Source of the DNA: Bryobacterales bacterium
GTDB lineage: Bacteria > Acidobacteriota > Terriglobia > Bryobacterales > Bryobacteraceae
Direction of reading: 5' to 3'
Assembly (NCBI GenBank): GCA_003167255.1
Contig: PMTR01000148.1
Span: 62,001 to 126,000, forward strand
DNA length: 64,000 nucleotides
The notes below the pieces were generated by a model. It saw nothing but the letters and a program-made list of their open reading frames with translations, searched no databases and had not been told where the DNA came from. Shown here one piece after another: positions 26,058 through 37,200 of this stretch (its first letter is position 1; the number at the start of each line of letters is the position of its first letter). The position numbers were made by a program, and so were the translations under genes.

Positions 26058-27104
26058 ATGCCAACACAATTCTCTCGTCGATCCGTGTTGCAGTTGACGG
26101 CGTTGACACCGATGCTGCGGCCGCTGCTGGCGCAGATCCGGAGCGCCAACGCGGCTCCTTCGGTGGTGTCGCTGACCAGGGGTGAGAGCCGCAGAACGAA
26201 CGTTTTTGAGGCGCTCACGGCCATCGATCAGCAGATTCAACCAGTCTTGAACACCAAGAAAAGCGTGGCCATCAAGGTCAACAACGTCTCCACGGTGAAC
26301 CAACTGGCGGCTACCCACGCCGACAGCATCCACGGCATCCTGGACTACCTGGCGCCGCGGTTCCAGGGGCCGGTGTACATAGTCGAGTCGGCGGCGGACG
26401 ACACCCTGGAGGGGTTCGATAACTTCAAGTACGCTCAGCTTGTGGCCGACCGGAAGCCTCAAGAGGTGGATCTGATCGATTTGAACCGCGAGGCGAAGTT
26501 CAAAGTCGTGGCCATGCTCGATTACGACCTGCACGCCAAGCCGGCGCGCATGGCGGCACGGCTGTTCGACCCGGAAACCTACATCTTTTGCGCGTCGATG
26601 CTCAAGACGCACAACGTCGTGGTGGCGTCGCTCGGAGTGAAGAACATGGCGCTGGGTGCGCCGCTCCATAGCCTGCGGGGTGAGCCGCAGTGGAACGACA
26701 AGCGGGTGGTGCACAACGGTCTGCGGCAGACGAACTACAACATCTTTTTGGCGGCGGAGGCGCTCAAGCCGTTCTGGGGCACCTCGGTGATCGACGGGTA
26801 CGAAGGGATGGAAGGCAACGGGCCGTCCATGGGGACGCCGGTGGCCTCCCGGCTGGCGATTGCGTCGACCGATTTTGTGGCGGCCGACAGGGTGGCGGTG
26901 GAGACTATGGGGATCAACCCCGAGTGGCTCGGCTATCTGCGCTTCTGCTCGGATTTCGGCGTCGGACAGTACGACATGGCGAAGATCGAAGTGCGCGGGG
27001 AGAAGATCGCCGCCGTGCAGAAGAAGTACCGCCTGCATCCCGACATCGAGCGGGAACTGCAGTGGATGGGACCGATGACGGAGCTGCCGCGGCTGGTGGG
27101 ATAG
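26058..27104 (+). CDS. Tat-exported DUF362 protein
   Basis: A 348-residue protein of the DUF362 family. It has a Tat-type signal (FSRRSVLQLTALTP at residues 5-18) and conserved KTHNVVVASLGVKNMALG and DGYEGMEGNGP segments. No Fe-S cysteine clusters are present, unlike many DUF362 members. GGGAGACGG precedes ATG 26058. It is divergent from the Tat-exported Fe-S aldo/keto reductase, sharing an 86-bp region, so the two may act together in a periplasmic redox step. This pairing is inference. Confidence 0.8.
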   Translation: MPTQFSRRSVLQLTALTPMLRPLLAQIRSANAAPSVVSLTRGESRRTNVFEALTAIDQQIQPVLNTKKSVAIKVNNVSTVNQLAATHADSIHGILDYLAPRFQGPVYIVESAADDTLEGFDNFKYAQLVADRKPQEVDLIDLNREAKFKVVAMLDYDLHAKPARMAARLFDPETYIFCASMLKTHNVVVASLGVKNMALGAPLHSLRGEPQWNDKRVVHNGLRQTNYNIFLAAEALKPFWGTSVIDGYEGMEGNGPSMGTPVASRLAIASTDFVAADRVAVETMGINPEWLGYLRFCSDFGVGQYDMAKIEVRGEKIAAVQKKYRLHPDIERELQWMGPMTELPRLVG

Positions 27105-27267
27105 CGGGCCACTCCACCCCTTCCCCCAACGATGTATCGTCGTGGCGGTCCTAGAGAGGGAAATGCTCCGTGCGATCGCCGGGCTGGCGGACTTTGGAAG
27201 CTTCATTGCGCAGGCCGCGGTTTGCGTGGTGGTCCCGTGCAAGGACACGAAGCACCACTCATACCAC

Positions 27268-28746
27268 TCACGGTGCGAGTTGGTAGCTCACGAACGCCAG
27301 TCTCAATCCATCGGGCGACCACGAGGGCACGTTGATCGTCCCCTGGCCGCCAAAGAGCTTCGTCAACACGGTGATTCTACGGTTCGCCAGGGTCATGATG
27401 CGCAGCGTCACGTCTTTGTTTTCGGGGTGCCCGCTCACGCCTCTTTCATAGGTGAGGAAGACCATCCGCTGGCCGTCCGGCGAGATGTGCGGGAACCAGT
27501 TGTTGAACACATCGTCGGGAGTCACCTGCTCCTGCTGGCTGCCGTCGGGCTTCATCCGCCAGATCTGCATCAGCCCGCTGCGGACCGAGTTGAAGTAGAT
27601 GTACTTCCCGTCGGGCGAATATTCCGGCCCGTCGTCCAGCCCCTCCGCCGTGGTCAGGCGCGTTTCCTCGCCCCCGGCTGCCGGGATGGTGTAGATATCG
27701 AAGTTGCCATTGCGCTCTCCACAGAATGCCAGCGTCTTCCCATCGGGCGACCAACCATGAAGGTAGGATGGCGACTTCTCCGTGACCTTGCGAGGGGTCC
27801 CGCCGCCCATCGGCACCACATAAATCAACGACTGCCGCGGTTCCTGGGATTGATCGCTGATCGCCAACATCGTGCCGTCGGGCGAGATCGCGTGGTCGTT
27901 GTTCAGCCGGGTGGCGAATCCCGTATCGATCGTCTCGGGCTTCCCACCATCGACGGGGATGCGATGCAACCGCCCGTCGCCGTTGAACAGCAGCAGGTTG
28001 TCCTTCGACCAGTTAGGCGCTTCGAACCGCCCCGGTGCTACGTATACCGCGCGCCGGTCGGTGGACGCCACCGTGATGGTTTCCAGCGTGCTATAGAGCT
28101 TCGCCTGCCCCGAGGCCGCCGGCGCGGGCGCCACCTCCACGTTGCGGAAGATCGCCGTCTCGATGGCGTCCTTGTTATGCGCACTTACCCCGATCCCAAC
28201 ATAAAAAGGATCCTGCAGCGCCACCCTCATCGATCCGCCGGCCAGGTGCAGTTCCTCTCCTTCCCCGGTCACGGACATATATAAATAGGCTCCCGCCCTG
28301 GTAATCTTCACGCGCTTCGGCGAGGACACGTTGGCTTGCACCTCGTGTGTGGCCGCGGCCTTTTCTTCGCGCGATTGCAGCGAAGTCAGTCCGCTGGAGT
28401 GCACCGCCGCGTCGCCGTACGCCGCATCGGCGTCCAGGCTTTGCCGCACCATGAGCACCGCCTTCTTGTGCGGATCTCCGGTGGTGGTGACGAACGATAT
28501 CTCGGCGGTCACCGAGACATCGCCTGAAACCTTTTTCCAAACGAAGTGAAACGCGTCCGCGGTCCCCCAGATATTCTCGCCGCTCGCGGTGATGCGATAG
28601 GTTTTTTGGGCGGCCTCATACTCCACCGACCCCGGATGCAGCACCGTGCCGACGTCCCCGTGGCCTTCGAAGATTCCCGGTTGGGCAATCATCGCCGGCG
28701 CTACCAGCACGGCCGCCGTCATCCAACGCGCACACCTGATTCGCAT
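27268..28746 (-). CDS. exported PD40/TolB-like beta-propeller with N-terminal lectin-like domain
   Basis: A 492-residue exported protein. The signal peptide ends near residue 20 (APAMIAQ). Residues ~25-190 resemble a DUF1349/concanavalin-like jelly roll ([29 protein letters not shown]). Residues ~210-490 contain five or more PD40 repeats with SPDG signatures ([48 protein letters not shown]). It probably binds carbohydrate or protein rather than catalysing. ATG 28746 lies 2 bp after the isomerase stop, so it is the last gene of a three-gene operon. Confidence 0.85.
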   Translation of the reverse strand: MRIRCARWMTAAVLVAPAMIAQPGIFEGHGDVGTVLHPGSVEYEAAQKTYRITASGENIWGTADAFHFVWKKVSGDVSVTAEISFVTTTGDPHKKAVLMVRQSLDADAAYGDAAVHSSGLTSLQSREEKAAATHEVQANVSSPKRVKITRAGAYLYMSVTGEGEELHLAGGSMRVALQDPFYVGIGVSAHNKDAIETAIFRNVEVAPAPAASGQAKLYSTLETITVASTDRRAVYVAPGRFEAPNWSKDNLLLFNGDGRLHRIPVDGGKPETIDTGFATRLNNDHAISPDGTMLAISDQSQEPRQSLIYVVPMGGGTPRKVTEKSPSYLHGWSPDGKTLAFCGERNGNFDIYTIPAAGGEETRLTTAEGLDDGPEYSPDGKYIYFNSVRSGLMQIWRMKPDGSQQEQVTPDDVFNNWFPHISPDGQRMVFLTYERGVSGHPENKDVTLRIMTLANRRITVLTKLFGGQGTINVPSWSPDGLRLAFVSYQLAP

Positions 28747-28748
28747 TC

Positions 28749-29600
28749 TCACCCTTTCATTGCCTTCCACGCCGCCAGGCACCTTTCCGCTGTTTCCAAC
28801 TCCCCAAACCGGCTGCCTTCCTGTTCGATCAGATAATACTCTATCCCGCCCGCGTCCTCGGCAGCCTGGAAAATCTTGTCCCACGGCGCATCGCCTTCCC
28901 CGAACAAAACTCGATACCCTTTGCCTTCGCCCGGCGCCCAGTCCTTGCAATGGATACAGTTGATCCGCCCTGGATTCGCGTTGATCCACGCCACCGGATC
29001 GGATCCCGCTTCCACGCACGTCCCCACGTCGAGTTGCAGCATAAACTCCTTCGGGGTGTTGGCCGCCAGAACCTCGATGGGCCGCTTCCCGTCAACCGGT
29101 TGGAATTCGAACTGGTGATTGTGATATCCGCCGCGCAACTCCGCGGCCTTTAGCGTCTCCACCGCCTGGCTCAGTTGATCCGCCAGCTTCTTCCAACCAT
29201 CCAGCCCAGTCACGGGAGGCGGACTGGCCATCACCACGAACCTCGTTCCCAGAATCCTGTTCAAATCGATGGCCTTTTGTATGCCGCCCGCCGTGAAGCT
29301 GTCGGCCCCGTTGTGCGTTGAGTTGCATTTGATCCCCAGATCGTCCAGCAGCCCGCGCACCTGCTTGGCGTAATCTTCCGTCCAGCTATAGTAGGGCGAG
29401 AAGAATTCCACCACCTGGTATCCCATCTTGGCCACCGCGCGCACCGTCCCCGTCAGATCCTTGGCCAGTTCCCCGCGCACGGAGTAAAGTTCGAGCCCGA
29501 CTACGATCTTCTGGCTACCAGAAGCGGAGAGTGCCACTCCCGCCAGGCCACTTGCGGCCAGAAACGATCTTCGAGTCATGCATCTTGGAGATGTCATCAT
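28749..29600 (-). CDS. exported sugar-phosphate isomerase/epimerase-like TIM barrel
   Basis: A 283-residue xylose-isomerase-like barrel. [21 protein letters not shown] is a Tat-like or Sec signal. Likely metal-binding residues lie in [27 protein letters not shown] and the C-terminal LIEQEGS. The family isomerises or epimerises sugars, or acts on keto-sugars and inositols; the substrate is unknown. A tandem ATG at 29600/29597 follows AGAGG; the true start could also be at 29579. It is the middle gene of the GH26 - isomerase - PD40 operon. Confidence 0.82.
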   Translation of the reverse strand: MMTSPRCMTRRSFLAASGLAGVALSASGSQKIVVGLELYSVRGELAKDLTGTVRAVAKMGYQVVEFFSPYYSWTEDYAKQVRGLLDDLGIKCNSTHNGADSFTAGGIQKAIDLNRILGTRFVVMASPPPVTGLDGWKKLADQLSQAVETLKAAELRGGYHNHQFEFQPVDGKRPIEVLAANTPKEFMLQLDVGTCVEAGSDPVAWINANPGRINCIHCKDWAPGEGKGYRVLFGEGDAPWDKIFQAAEDAGGIEYYLIEQEGSRFGELETAERCLAAWKAMKG

Positions 29601-29612
29601 TTGCACCTCTTA

Positions 29613-30743
29613 TTACTTGGGTGGGTCTTTCGGCAGTGGATCGCCCCGGCTGATCACCCAAGGGTTGCTGTACGCCGTCTTCAGTTGCTCGGTCCGCCGG
29701 TCGACGCCACCCGCCCAGTCCATGAACCAGACCCACTTAGGCTGGGCCTTGAGAACATCGGCGGGAGGCGGAGTCCCCACCTCGCCGAGCGAAATCGGCT
29801 TCCCGTTGGCCAGATCCAAAATCTCCCAGTAATACCGCTCGTCCAGCGTACGGTAGTTATCGTAACTCACCACATCGCAGAATGCCTGCCCAGGGAAGAA
29901 CTGGTGGAACTCACCGAACGGGGCGGGGCCGTTCTGGTTCCATACCCAAAGCAGATTATCCAGATGGTGCACGTTGACCATGCGGTAGTAGACCTCACGA
30001 AAAAGTTGCGCCGTGCCGTACTGGCCCGGCCGCCCGCCCCACCAGAAGAAGTTACCGTTGTTCTCGTGCATCGGTCGCCACAGCACCGGAATATGGGCGT
30101 CCTGAAGTTGCTTAAGAAACTCCGCCGCCGTGTCCATATACTTTTCCCAGCGCTGGTGTAGCGGCGTGTCGGGCGTGATCAGTTCCTGCCACTGTTCATC
30201 GGTGAGGTGGGCCTGGACACTGCCGCGCCAGCTTTCGCTGGTCCCGCCGTTATCGCCCGCCTTGCCGGGTTCATCCTCAGTCGGCCGCAACATATGCCAG
30301 CACAGATAGACGATCGATCCGGCGGCCGCCTGCTTCTTGGCCTCCTCGATCATCAGGTCGCGGTGGATGATGGAGTCCTTGTCTTCGCCGTCCAGAAATC
30401 CGAAATCCGATCCCCAGATGGCCGGAGACTTCCCCGTGGCCGCGAAAACCCGGTCGGTATCCTGCGAGCGCTGGTTCGGATAATTGTGCTGCCCGGACAG
30501 GATGCCCTTGCCCGATATCGCGCACAGAGTCTTCAGAAGCGCGCGCGCCTCCGGCGTGGCGTTGGGGTTGACCGGGTCACAGGTGTAAGGCGGCGGTGCC
30601 GGAGGCCTCTGCTGCCCTCCTGCCAGAGGTGTCTGCCGGACTGGTGGTGTTTGCGGCGCCGCAGCCGGCGGCGCGGCTTGAGAAAACGCCGTCAGAGCTG
30701 TCCCCATCCCGGCGGCCAGAGCGATGAGTATGGACTTCCGCAT
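29613..30743 (-). CDS. glycoside hydrolase family 26 (beta-mannanase-like)
   Basis: A 376-residue exported retaining glycanase. It has a signal peptide (residues 1-22, ending FSQ), then a Pro/Gln-rich linker to about 52. The GH26 domain has acid/base Glu227 in WRPMHENNGNFFWWGG and nucleophile Glu321 in ISLGEVG, plus the family GQHNYPN near 84. GH26 enzymes mostly hydrolyse beta-1,4-mannan. It is the first gene of an operon with the TIM-barrel isomerase (12 bp) and PD40 protein (2 bp after that), pointing to mannan-type oligosaccharide processing. Confidence 0.9.
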   Translation of the reverse strand: MRKSILIALAAGMGTALTAFSQAAPPAAAPQTPPVRQTPLAGGQQRPPAPPPYTCDPVNPNATPEARALLKTLCAISGKGILSGQHNYPNQRSQDTDRVFAATGKSPAIWGSDFGFLDGEDKDSIIHRDLMIEEAKKQAAAGSIVYLCWHMLRPTEDEPGKAGDNGGTSESWRGSVQAHLTDEQWQELITPDTPLHQRWEKYMDTAAEFLKQLQDAHIPVLWRPMHENNGNFFWWGGRPGQYGTAQLFREVYYRMVNVHHLDNLLWVWNQNGPAPFGEFHQFFPGQAFCDVVSYDNYRTLDERYYWEILDLANGKPISLGEVGTPPPADVLKAQPKWVWFMDWAGGVDRRTEQLKTAYSNPWVISRGDPLPKDPPK

Positions 30744-30931
30744 GTGTTTACCTGATTCTCAAGGAATATCACAACCCACTACGCGCTGCGCGCGAACTGG
30801 ACGGCAGGGAGTCCGGGAGAAGGCGGGGAGACGGATGTGCCGCTCTACCCAAGGACCGGAGCGAGGCCTCACATCAGCACCAGGGGCTTGACAGGGAGAA
30901 GGCAGTTGCTGCTGGCCGAAGTCCGCGGCCG

Positions 30932-31918
30932 CTATCGATCGATGAACACCTTTAGCCGGTCGTTGTATCGGGGGCCCGCGACGGCATCGGGCGCGAGCGA
31001 CGCATCCAGGCGCTCCATCTCCGTGGAACTCAGTGTCACATCCGCCGCACGCACGTTCTCCTCGAGATAACTCCTCCGCTTGGTGCCTGGGATGGGTACG
31101 ATGTCTTCGCCTTTGTGCAGCAGCCAGGCCAGCGCGATCTGGGCGGCGGTCGCACCCTTTTGCGCGGCCAGCTCCCGGACGACGGAAGCGGCCCGCATAT
31201 TGGTATCAAAGTTCTCGCCCTGAAAGCGCGGATCGCCCCAGCGCCAGTCGGTCGGAGGGTACTCTTCCGCCCGTTTGGCGCTTCCCGCCAGGAAGCCGCG
31301 GCCCAGCGGGCAGTAGGGCACCAGACCAATACCCAGCTCCCGAATCAGCGGAATGATTTCCGGTTCCAGATTCCGCTCCCAGAGAGAGTACTCGCTTTGC
31401 AGCGCTGTGATGGGATGCGTGGCGTGTGCCCGGCGGATATTGGCGACGCCGGCTTCCGAGAGCCCCAGGAAACGCACCTTGCCTTGTTCGACCAGGTCGC
31501 CCATCGCGCCGACGGTCTCTTCGATCGGCACCTGGGGATCGACCCGGTGCTGGTAGAACAGATCGATGCGGTCCGTCCCGAGGCGGCGAAGCGACCGCTC
31601 GGCGACCTCTTTGACGTGCTCCGGCCGGCTGTCCCTTCCCGCCATTTGGCCATCCTGAAAACGCCAGCCGAACTTGGTGGCGATTACCACCTGGTCGCGT
31701 TTGCCTTTCAGCGCGCGTCCCAGCAACTCCTCATTCTTGAATGGGCCGTAGGCTTCGGCGGTATCAAACAGAGTGACACCGAGCGAGACCGCGCGGTGGA
31801 TCGTCGCGATCGACTCCTGGTCGTCCGGTGTTCCATACGACTGGCTCATTCCGAGGCAGCCGAGACCTATGGCCGAAACCTCAAGTCCCTGCTTACCGAG
31901 CCTGCGCCTCATCAGCAT
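30932..31918 (-). CDS. aldo/keto reductase
   Basis: A 328-residue cytoplasmic NADPH-dependent aldo/keto reductase of the YajO/YhdN-like group. The tetrad is visible: Asp in LFDTAEAYG with catalytic Tyr, Lys in VIATKFGW and His in FYQHRVD. SDR-type motifs are absent. ATG 31918 is chosen because GGGAGGAG lies 4-6 bases upstream; the open frame extends further through a repeat without support. A perfect palindrome at 31967-31979 is a likely operator. No signal peptide, unlike most of its neighbours. Confidence 0.9.
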   Translation of the reverse strand: MLMRRRLGKQGLEVSAIGLGCLGMSQSYGTPDDQESIATIHRAVSLGVTLFDTAEAYGPFKNEELLGRALKGKRDQVVIATKFGWRFQDGQMAGRDSRPEHVKEVAERSLRRLGTDRIDLFYQHRVDPQVPIEETVGAMGDLVEQGKVRFLGLSEAGVANIRRAHATHPITALQSEYSLWERNLEPEIIPLIRELGIGLVPYCPLGRGFLAGSAKRAEEYPPTDWRWGDPRFQGENFDTNMRAASVVRELAAQKGATAAQIALAWLLHKGEDIVPIPGTKRRSYLEENVRAADVTLSSTEMERLDASLAPDAVAGPRYNDRLKVFIDR

Positions 31919-31966
31919 GCTTCTCCTCCCAATACCGGGCAACCCCCAGCTCTGCAAATGAAATGC

Positions 31967-31979
31967 TGTACTAAGTACA
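31967..31979. promoter_or_regulatory. palindromic candidate operator upstream of the aldo/keto reductase
   Basis: TGTACT-A-AGTACA is a perfect 13-bp palindrome, 49 bp before the start codon. Its position suits a repressor site. The spacing and GTAC half-sites resemble sites of redox or quinone-sensing regulators of the HxlR/MarR type, but this link is inference. Confidence 0.45.
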
Positions 31980-32014
31980 CTGTTTCCTAAATACGGTCTC
32001 GTATTCCACGAAGA

Positions 32015-32096
32015 GCGGTCCCTAACGGTCGCGGCTCTGATCGGAGCCGCGCGCATAAGCAAGCGTTCTCGCAATACGTGAACGGACTTCTGAAAC
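32015..32096. repeat. CGGTCGCGGCTC repeat, full copy 1
   Basis: An 82-bp unit: a CCCTAACGGTCGCGGCTC head, a GAGCCGCGCGC middle, then AAGCAAGCGTTCTCG and a GTGAACGGACTTCTGAAAC tail. A full copy is at 62926-63006, and short copies at 11285-11311, 37500-37524 and inside the MNT gene at 37903-37926. Confidence 0.85.
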
Positions 32097-32133
32097 CACA
32101 CACTAAGTTAGAAAGCCTCCAGCACGTGCGTTC

Positions 32134-33939
32134 CTACTCTGTAGCCTTTTTCCGGTAGAACTCCTGCATCACGAAGAAGGCCTTCTTCTTGTCGCCGCGC
32201 AGACTCACCAGCCCTTTGCGGTTGAAGAAGTCCTGAATGTTGGGCAGCGTGCGCCGCGGGCTGCGAAAGTCCATCAGCACCCACGGCGTAGTGCCTCGCA
32301 AGAACGGGATCTTGCTCAGCATGGCCACCTGATGCTGGAACAGGTTCTCCTGATACTCTTCGCTCCACCGCGTGAGCGCGTCGCCATGCAGACCGAAAAG
32401 CGCATCGCCGCCGAACTCGCTCATGATCAGCGGCTTCTCATACGTCGACTTCCACTCCGTGCGATCGGCCTTTTCCGGCAGCCCGTCATACCAGCCGATG
32501 TATTCGTTGCAGCCGAACACGTCCAGGTCGGCTCCCACAAGGTCGTCAATCAGCTCGGTTCCGCTTTGCCCGGCGCCGAAGTCTCCGTGATGTAGCATGG
32601 CCGCCGTCACCAGCCGCGTCGGATCCATGGCGCGAACATGGCGCACCAGTTTCCGCAGGAATTCGTTGCGCGCATCTCCCACCGGTGTCTCATTCGCCAC
32701 CGACCAGAGGATGATCGCCGCGCGGTTCTTGTCCCGCGCAATGCTTTCCGACAACTGGTTGCTGGCGTTGACATAGGTCTCCGCGTTCTCCCACTCGATC
32801 GTCCAATAGACCGGCGTCTCCGACCACACCAGCAGCCCCATCCGTTCGGCTTCGCGGATCATACTCTCACTGTGGGGATAGTGCGCCAGGCGAACGAAGT
32901 TGCACCCCAACTCCTTGGCCCAGCCCAGCGGCGTGCGCGCGTCCGCTTCGCTGAATGCCCGTCCGCCGCGGAACGGCGCTTCTTCATGAATCGACACCCC
33001 ACGCAGGAAGACACTTTTGCCGTTAAGTAAAATGTCCGTACCCTTCACTTCAATGGTGCGGAAACCGATCTGATCTTTCACGGTGTCGGTTTCCGCAGCC
33101 ACTGTCACAGCGTACAATTTGGGATTCTCCGGCGACCATAGCACCGGCCGCGCCGCAACCGCGAATTCCCCGTGGCCCTTGGCATCGGTCGTCACCGCGA
33201 CCGACACGCCCGCTTCCGGAATGCGGATGGCCACCTGCTGGCTCAACCGCGGACCATCGAGCTGCACCCATCCCGCGATCGTGTCCGTGCTCCCTTTCTT
33301 CAATTGAACGAAGTAGTCCGCCACAAAAGTCGCGGGCACCTCCACCAGCAGGACATCGCGCGTCAGCCCGCCGTAATTCCACCAGTCGGTATTCACGGTG
33401 GGCACGCCGTCGCGGTGGCGCTTGTTATCGACCTTCACCACGACGAAGTTGCCCTTCTCCTTCAATTTCCCCGAGACCTCAAACGAGAACGGCGTGAACC
33501 CGCCGGTATGCGTCCCCAGCTTTTCCCCGTTCAAGTAGACGATCGCTTCGTAATTGGCGGCTCCGAAGTAGAGGTAGGCCCGCGTGTTGGCTTTCGGTGC
33601 GTGGTCGAACGTCTGCCGGTACCAGACTGTGCCCTCGTAGAAAAAGAGGCTGTCGCGCTGTGAATTCCAATCGCCCGGGACGTCGAGCTGGCCCGCGGCG
33701 TCGAAATCGTATTCAATCAGCTCGCTCTTGTCCTGCGGTTTGGCGTTGCGGAAGTAGCCGTTCTTGTCCGGCTGCATACGTGCGTCGTAGTATCCGGATT
33801 CGTACGGATCTACGATTGCCTTCCACTTGCCGTTCAGACTCGTAGTATGGCGTGCCGCGACGTTGAAGATCGCTGGCGTCTGTGCACCCAATGGAACGCC
33901 CGACAACGCGAGCGCCATGAGCGAAATATAGATGCGCAT
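32134..33939 (-). CDS. glycoside hydrolase family 2 enzyme
   Basis: A 601-residue exported GH2 enzyme (beta-galactosidase, beta-glucuronidase or beta-mannosidase type). ATG 33939 starts a signal peptide ending PLGAQ. An N-terminal sugar-binding jelly roll (about 35-210), an Ig-like domain (210-300) and a TIM barrel follow. Acid/base Glu417 is in SVANETP and nucleophile Glu508 in MSEFGG. The HYPHSE segment is typical of the barrel. Specificity is not decidable; with GH26 nearby, trimming of beta-linked side chains or mannosides is plausible. Confidence 0.9.
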   Translation of the reverse strand: MRIYISLMALALSGVPLGAQTPAIFNVAARHTTSLNGKWKAIVDPYESGYYDARMQPDKNGYFRNAKPQDKSELIEYDFDAAGQLDVPGDWNSQRDSLFFYEGTVWYRQTFDHAPKANTRAYLYFGAANYEAIVYLNGEKLGTHTGGFTPFSFEVSGKLKEKGNFVVVKVDNKRHRDGVPTVNTDWWNYGGLTRDVLLVEVPATFVADYFVQLKKGSTDTIAGWVQLDGPRLSQQVAIRIPEAGVSVAVTTDAKGHGEFAVAARPVLWSPENPKLYAVTVAAETDTVKDQIGFRTIEVKGTDILLNGKSVFLRGVSIHEEAPFRGGRAFSEADARTPLGWAKELGCNFVRLAHYPHSESMIREAERMGLLVWSETPVYWTIEWENAETYVNASNQLSESIARDKNRAAIILWSVANETPVGDARNEFLRKLVRHVRAMDPTRLVTAAMLHHGDFGAGQSGTELIDDLVGADLDVFGCNEYIGWYDGLPEKADRTEWKSTYEKPLIMSEFGGDALFGLHGDALTRWSEEYQENLFQHQVAMLSKIPFLRGTTPWVLMDFRSPRRTLPNIQDFFNRKGLVSLRGDKKKAFFVMQEFYRKKATE

Positions 33940-34244
33940 GAAGTGTGCCTTTACGGCCTTGCGTGGCAAAAACGAAACAGGAAATCCGTCATCGCCTTCT
34001 CGGAGGCATCATACCACCTCGCTGTAGACCAGAACGTGCCGTAGTGGGGCATGCTTTAGCTTGCCCAACCTGCCGTACAGCCCCACTGTTCAGAAAGCAC
34101 AATCGTTATTCCGCATGCCGCGCTACAACTGGAGTGACTCGGTGCTCGCCGGCCCCGTGGATCCGGACCTCGCAAACCTCCGCCCCAACCGTGGGCATGG
34201 ATTTCCAATCGCTCGGTTCCAGGCCGTGTTGAGTCTTCGTCCCT
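33940..34244. other. gene-free stretch with one hairpin
   Basis: No gene. An inverted pair AGTGGGG/CCCCACT spans about 34041-34088, enclosing a GGCATGCTTTAGCTTGCCC segment. A similar GTGGGGCATGCTCTGCCTTG sequence lies at 16073-16096. No T-run makes it a clear terminator. Confidence 0.5.
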
Positions 34245-37200
34245 CTATTTTCCGCAGGCCGGCCCAGCCGGCGCTGGCGGTGGGACCGCAATCTTGTTCG
34301 CGCCTGGAAGCGCGTTGAGCGCGGCGAGTTCCTTGCTCTTGAGCTCTTCCCACTGGGTGAGCGCCTGCGTGAGTTGCTGGCAAGCGTCGTGATACGTCTC
34401 CTGCATGGCTTGAGTGGGAGCAAAGTCGCCTTGCTCGACGGTGTTCATGAGGGATCCGAACTCGCCGTTCAGGGTCTGGAAGTTGACGGTAGTGCCGCCG
34501 CCACCTCCACGGCCGCCGCCGCCTCCACCGCCGCCGCGTCCTCCACGGCCGGCGGGTGCGCCGCCGAAGGTGGCGGCCTTGGTAGCCAAAGCGCCTGCGG
34601 CATCGGGCGGAGATTGCAATGCGGCCAGCGCGGCACGCAGGTCGGCTACCTGTTGATTGGCGGCGTGGCTTGCGGTCATGCCCTCGGAGACCAGCAAGCC
34701 GAGGTCGCGCTGCTGGGTGATGCCCTGTGGCGGAGTCTTGACGCGCGGCTCCATGATTACATGCAACGGTTGGCGATAAGTGGCGCCGCCCGCCATGAGT
34801 CGGACTTCGTAATCGCCGGGAGCCACCAGCGGGCCGCGGGGTTCGGCGGGAGTGTTGCCATAGAGCGCGGAGATGGGGTACGAATGATTGAACGAGGGCG
34901 GCGGCGTGTAGCGCAAATCCCATACGGCGCGATTCATGCCGGCGGCGGCGGGAAGCGGGTGAGGCCGCTCGATCCAATAGTTGGGAACGGTGAGCTGCGG
35001 CTCGGGCTCGGGAGGCGGCGGTACGCTGGTGAGTTCGCGCACCAGCTTGCCGGCGCCGTCATAGATGCCGAGGGTGAGCGGACCCGCGGGAGCAGACTTC
35101 AGATAATAGTTCAGAATCGCGCCATCGGGCGGATTGGCGCCGGTGGGCAGCTCCGGCGGAAACGGGGTGTCGAAATCGGTGTCGTTGCGGACGCGCGTGG
35201 CGGTCTGCGGGCGGAAGAGGTACGCGTTCGAGGATGAGACCTGCGGCGTGAGCTGGCGGAGCGGGGTGAGGTCGTCGAGGATCCAGAAGGCGCGGCCGTA
35301 AGTGCCGGCCACGAGGTCGTCTCCGTGGATTTCGAGATCGCGCACCGACGCGGTGGGCAGGTTGAGTTGCAGCGACTGCCAGTAATCGCCGTAATCGAAC
35401 GAGACCCAGGCGCCGTGTTCGGTACCGGCGTAAAGCAGGCCGGCGCGGACGGGATCTTCTTTCACCACGCGCGCGATTTCGTTCTCCGGGATGCCGGAGA
35501 CGATGCGCGTCCAGGTTTTGCCGCCATCGCGGGTGCGGAAGATGTAGGGCGCGAAGTCGTTGGAGTTGTGGCGATCCAAGGTAAAGAAGGCCGTGTCGAT
35601 ATTGTGCGGCGAGGCCTCCACCTGTTGGATGGCAGTGTTGGCCGGCACATCGGACGGCGTGACATGGTGCCAGTCGGATCCGTTCGCGGTCATTTGAATG
35701 TGGCCGTTCGAAGTACCCACCCAAACCGCTCCGGCCCGTATGGGCGATGGCGCGATGGCAGAGATGCCCGCGCCACGGCCGCCACGTCCGCCGGCCGCAG
35801 GTGGCTCGGCCGGTGGCGCTACTGGTTCGGCAGGGGGCGCGGTTTCGCCGGGCGCCAGTGTGACGTCGGGGCTCACGGCTTTCCAGGTTTGGCCCAGGTC
35901 GCGAGTCTCCAGCAGGTACTGCGCGCCCAGGTAGAAGATGTGCGGATCCGCGGACGAGAACAGATGCGGCGGCGTGTTGCCGAAACGGTAGCCTCCGCTG
36001 CGTGGCGGCGAGACGTTTTGGATCTGGCGGTTGACCGCGTCATAGCGTTGAACAATAGTGCCTTGACCACTGGCCATGACGATAGTGGGGTCCAGCGGAT
36101 CGGCATGAATGTAGCCGAACTCGTAGGCGCCCGCCGAGGGTATCCATTCCATGAAGGTGATTTGCCCAAACGCGCCGCGGCTGGCGGTTCCGGCGGAGCC
36201 GCTATCCTGCTGCGTGCCGTAGATCCAATAAGGGAACCGGGTGTCGGTGGAGATATGGTAGAACTGGCCGTTGGGAAGGTTGTACCAGTTCAAATCCCAG
36301 GTGTGGCCGCCGTCCACGCTGATCGTCGGGCCCTGGTCCACGCCTGCTAAGATGCGCTTGCCGTTGGTCGGGTCAATCCACAGGACGTGATAGTCGTCGC
36401 CGCCGGGTGCGCCCTTGAAGGACTCGAAGGTCTTGGCGCCGTCGGTGGAGCGGTACATGGAGGTCTGGACGACGTAGACGATGTCGGGGTTATCGGGCGC
36501 CACGTAGACCTGGCTGAAATAGGCGCTGCCGTTGGAGCGCGAGTCGGTGGTGCTGCGATACCAGTTGGCGCCGCCGTCGTCGGAGCGGAACATGCCGCCT
36601 TGCATCACGGCGTAGACACGCTGGCCGCCCGTGCCGGCAGCCACCGCCAGGCCAATGCGTCCCATGCCGGATTCCGGAAGGCCGTGGCCCGTGAGGGCGG
36701 TCCAGGTGAGGCCCTGGTCGGTGGATTTGTAAATGCCGGCGCCGGAAGTGTCCGGCTCGGCGCTTGCTCCGCGGCCACCGCCGCCGCCACCGCGGCCGGC
36801 GTTGGGAAGCGTCAGGTAAACCTGCAGCCCGGCGAAGAGCGTCTGCGGGTCGTCCGGATCGGCCACCATGTTGACCGCGCCGATGTTGTCGCCTTTGTAG
36901 AGCACCTTGTTCCAGGTGCGGCCGCCATCGGTAGTGCGAAAGACGCCGCGGTCTTCGTTGCGGGCATACGTGTGGCCCAGCGCGGCCGCCAGCACGATGT
37001 CGGGATTCTTCGGGTCCACCACCAGCGCCACAATGTGGTGAGTGTCCGGCAAGCCGCTTCGCTGCCAGTGCGCGCCGGCATCCACGGACTTCCACATGCC
37101 GTTGCCCACGTTGACCGATTTCTCGACGCTGCTGACGTCGCCGGTGCCGGCGTAGACGATGTTGGGGTTGGAGCGCGCCACGGCGATGGAGCCGACCGAG

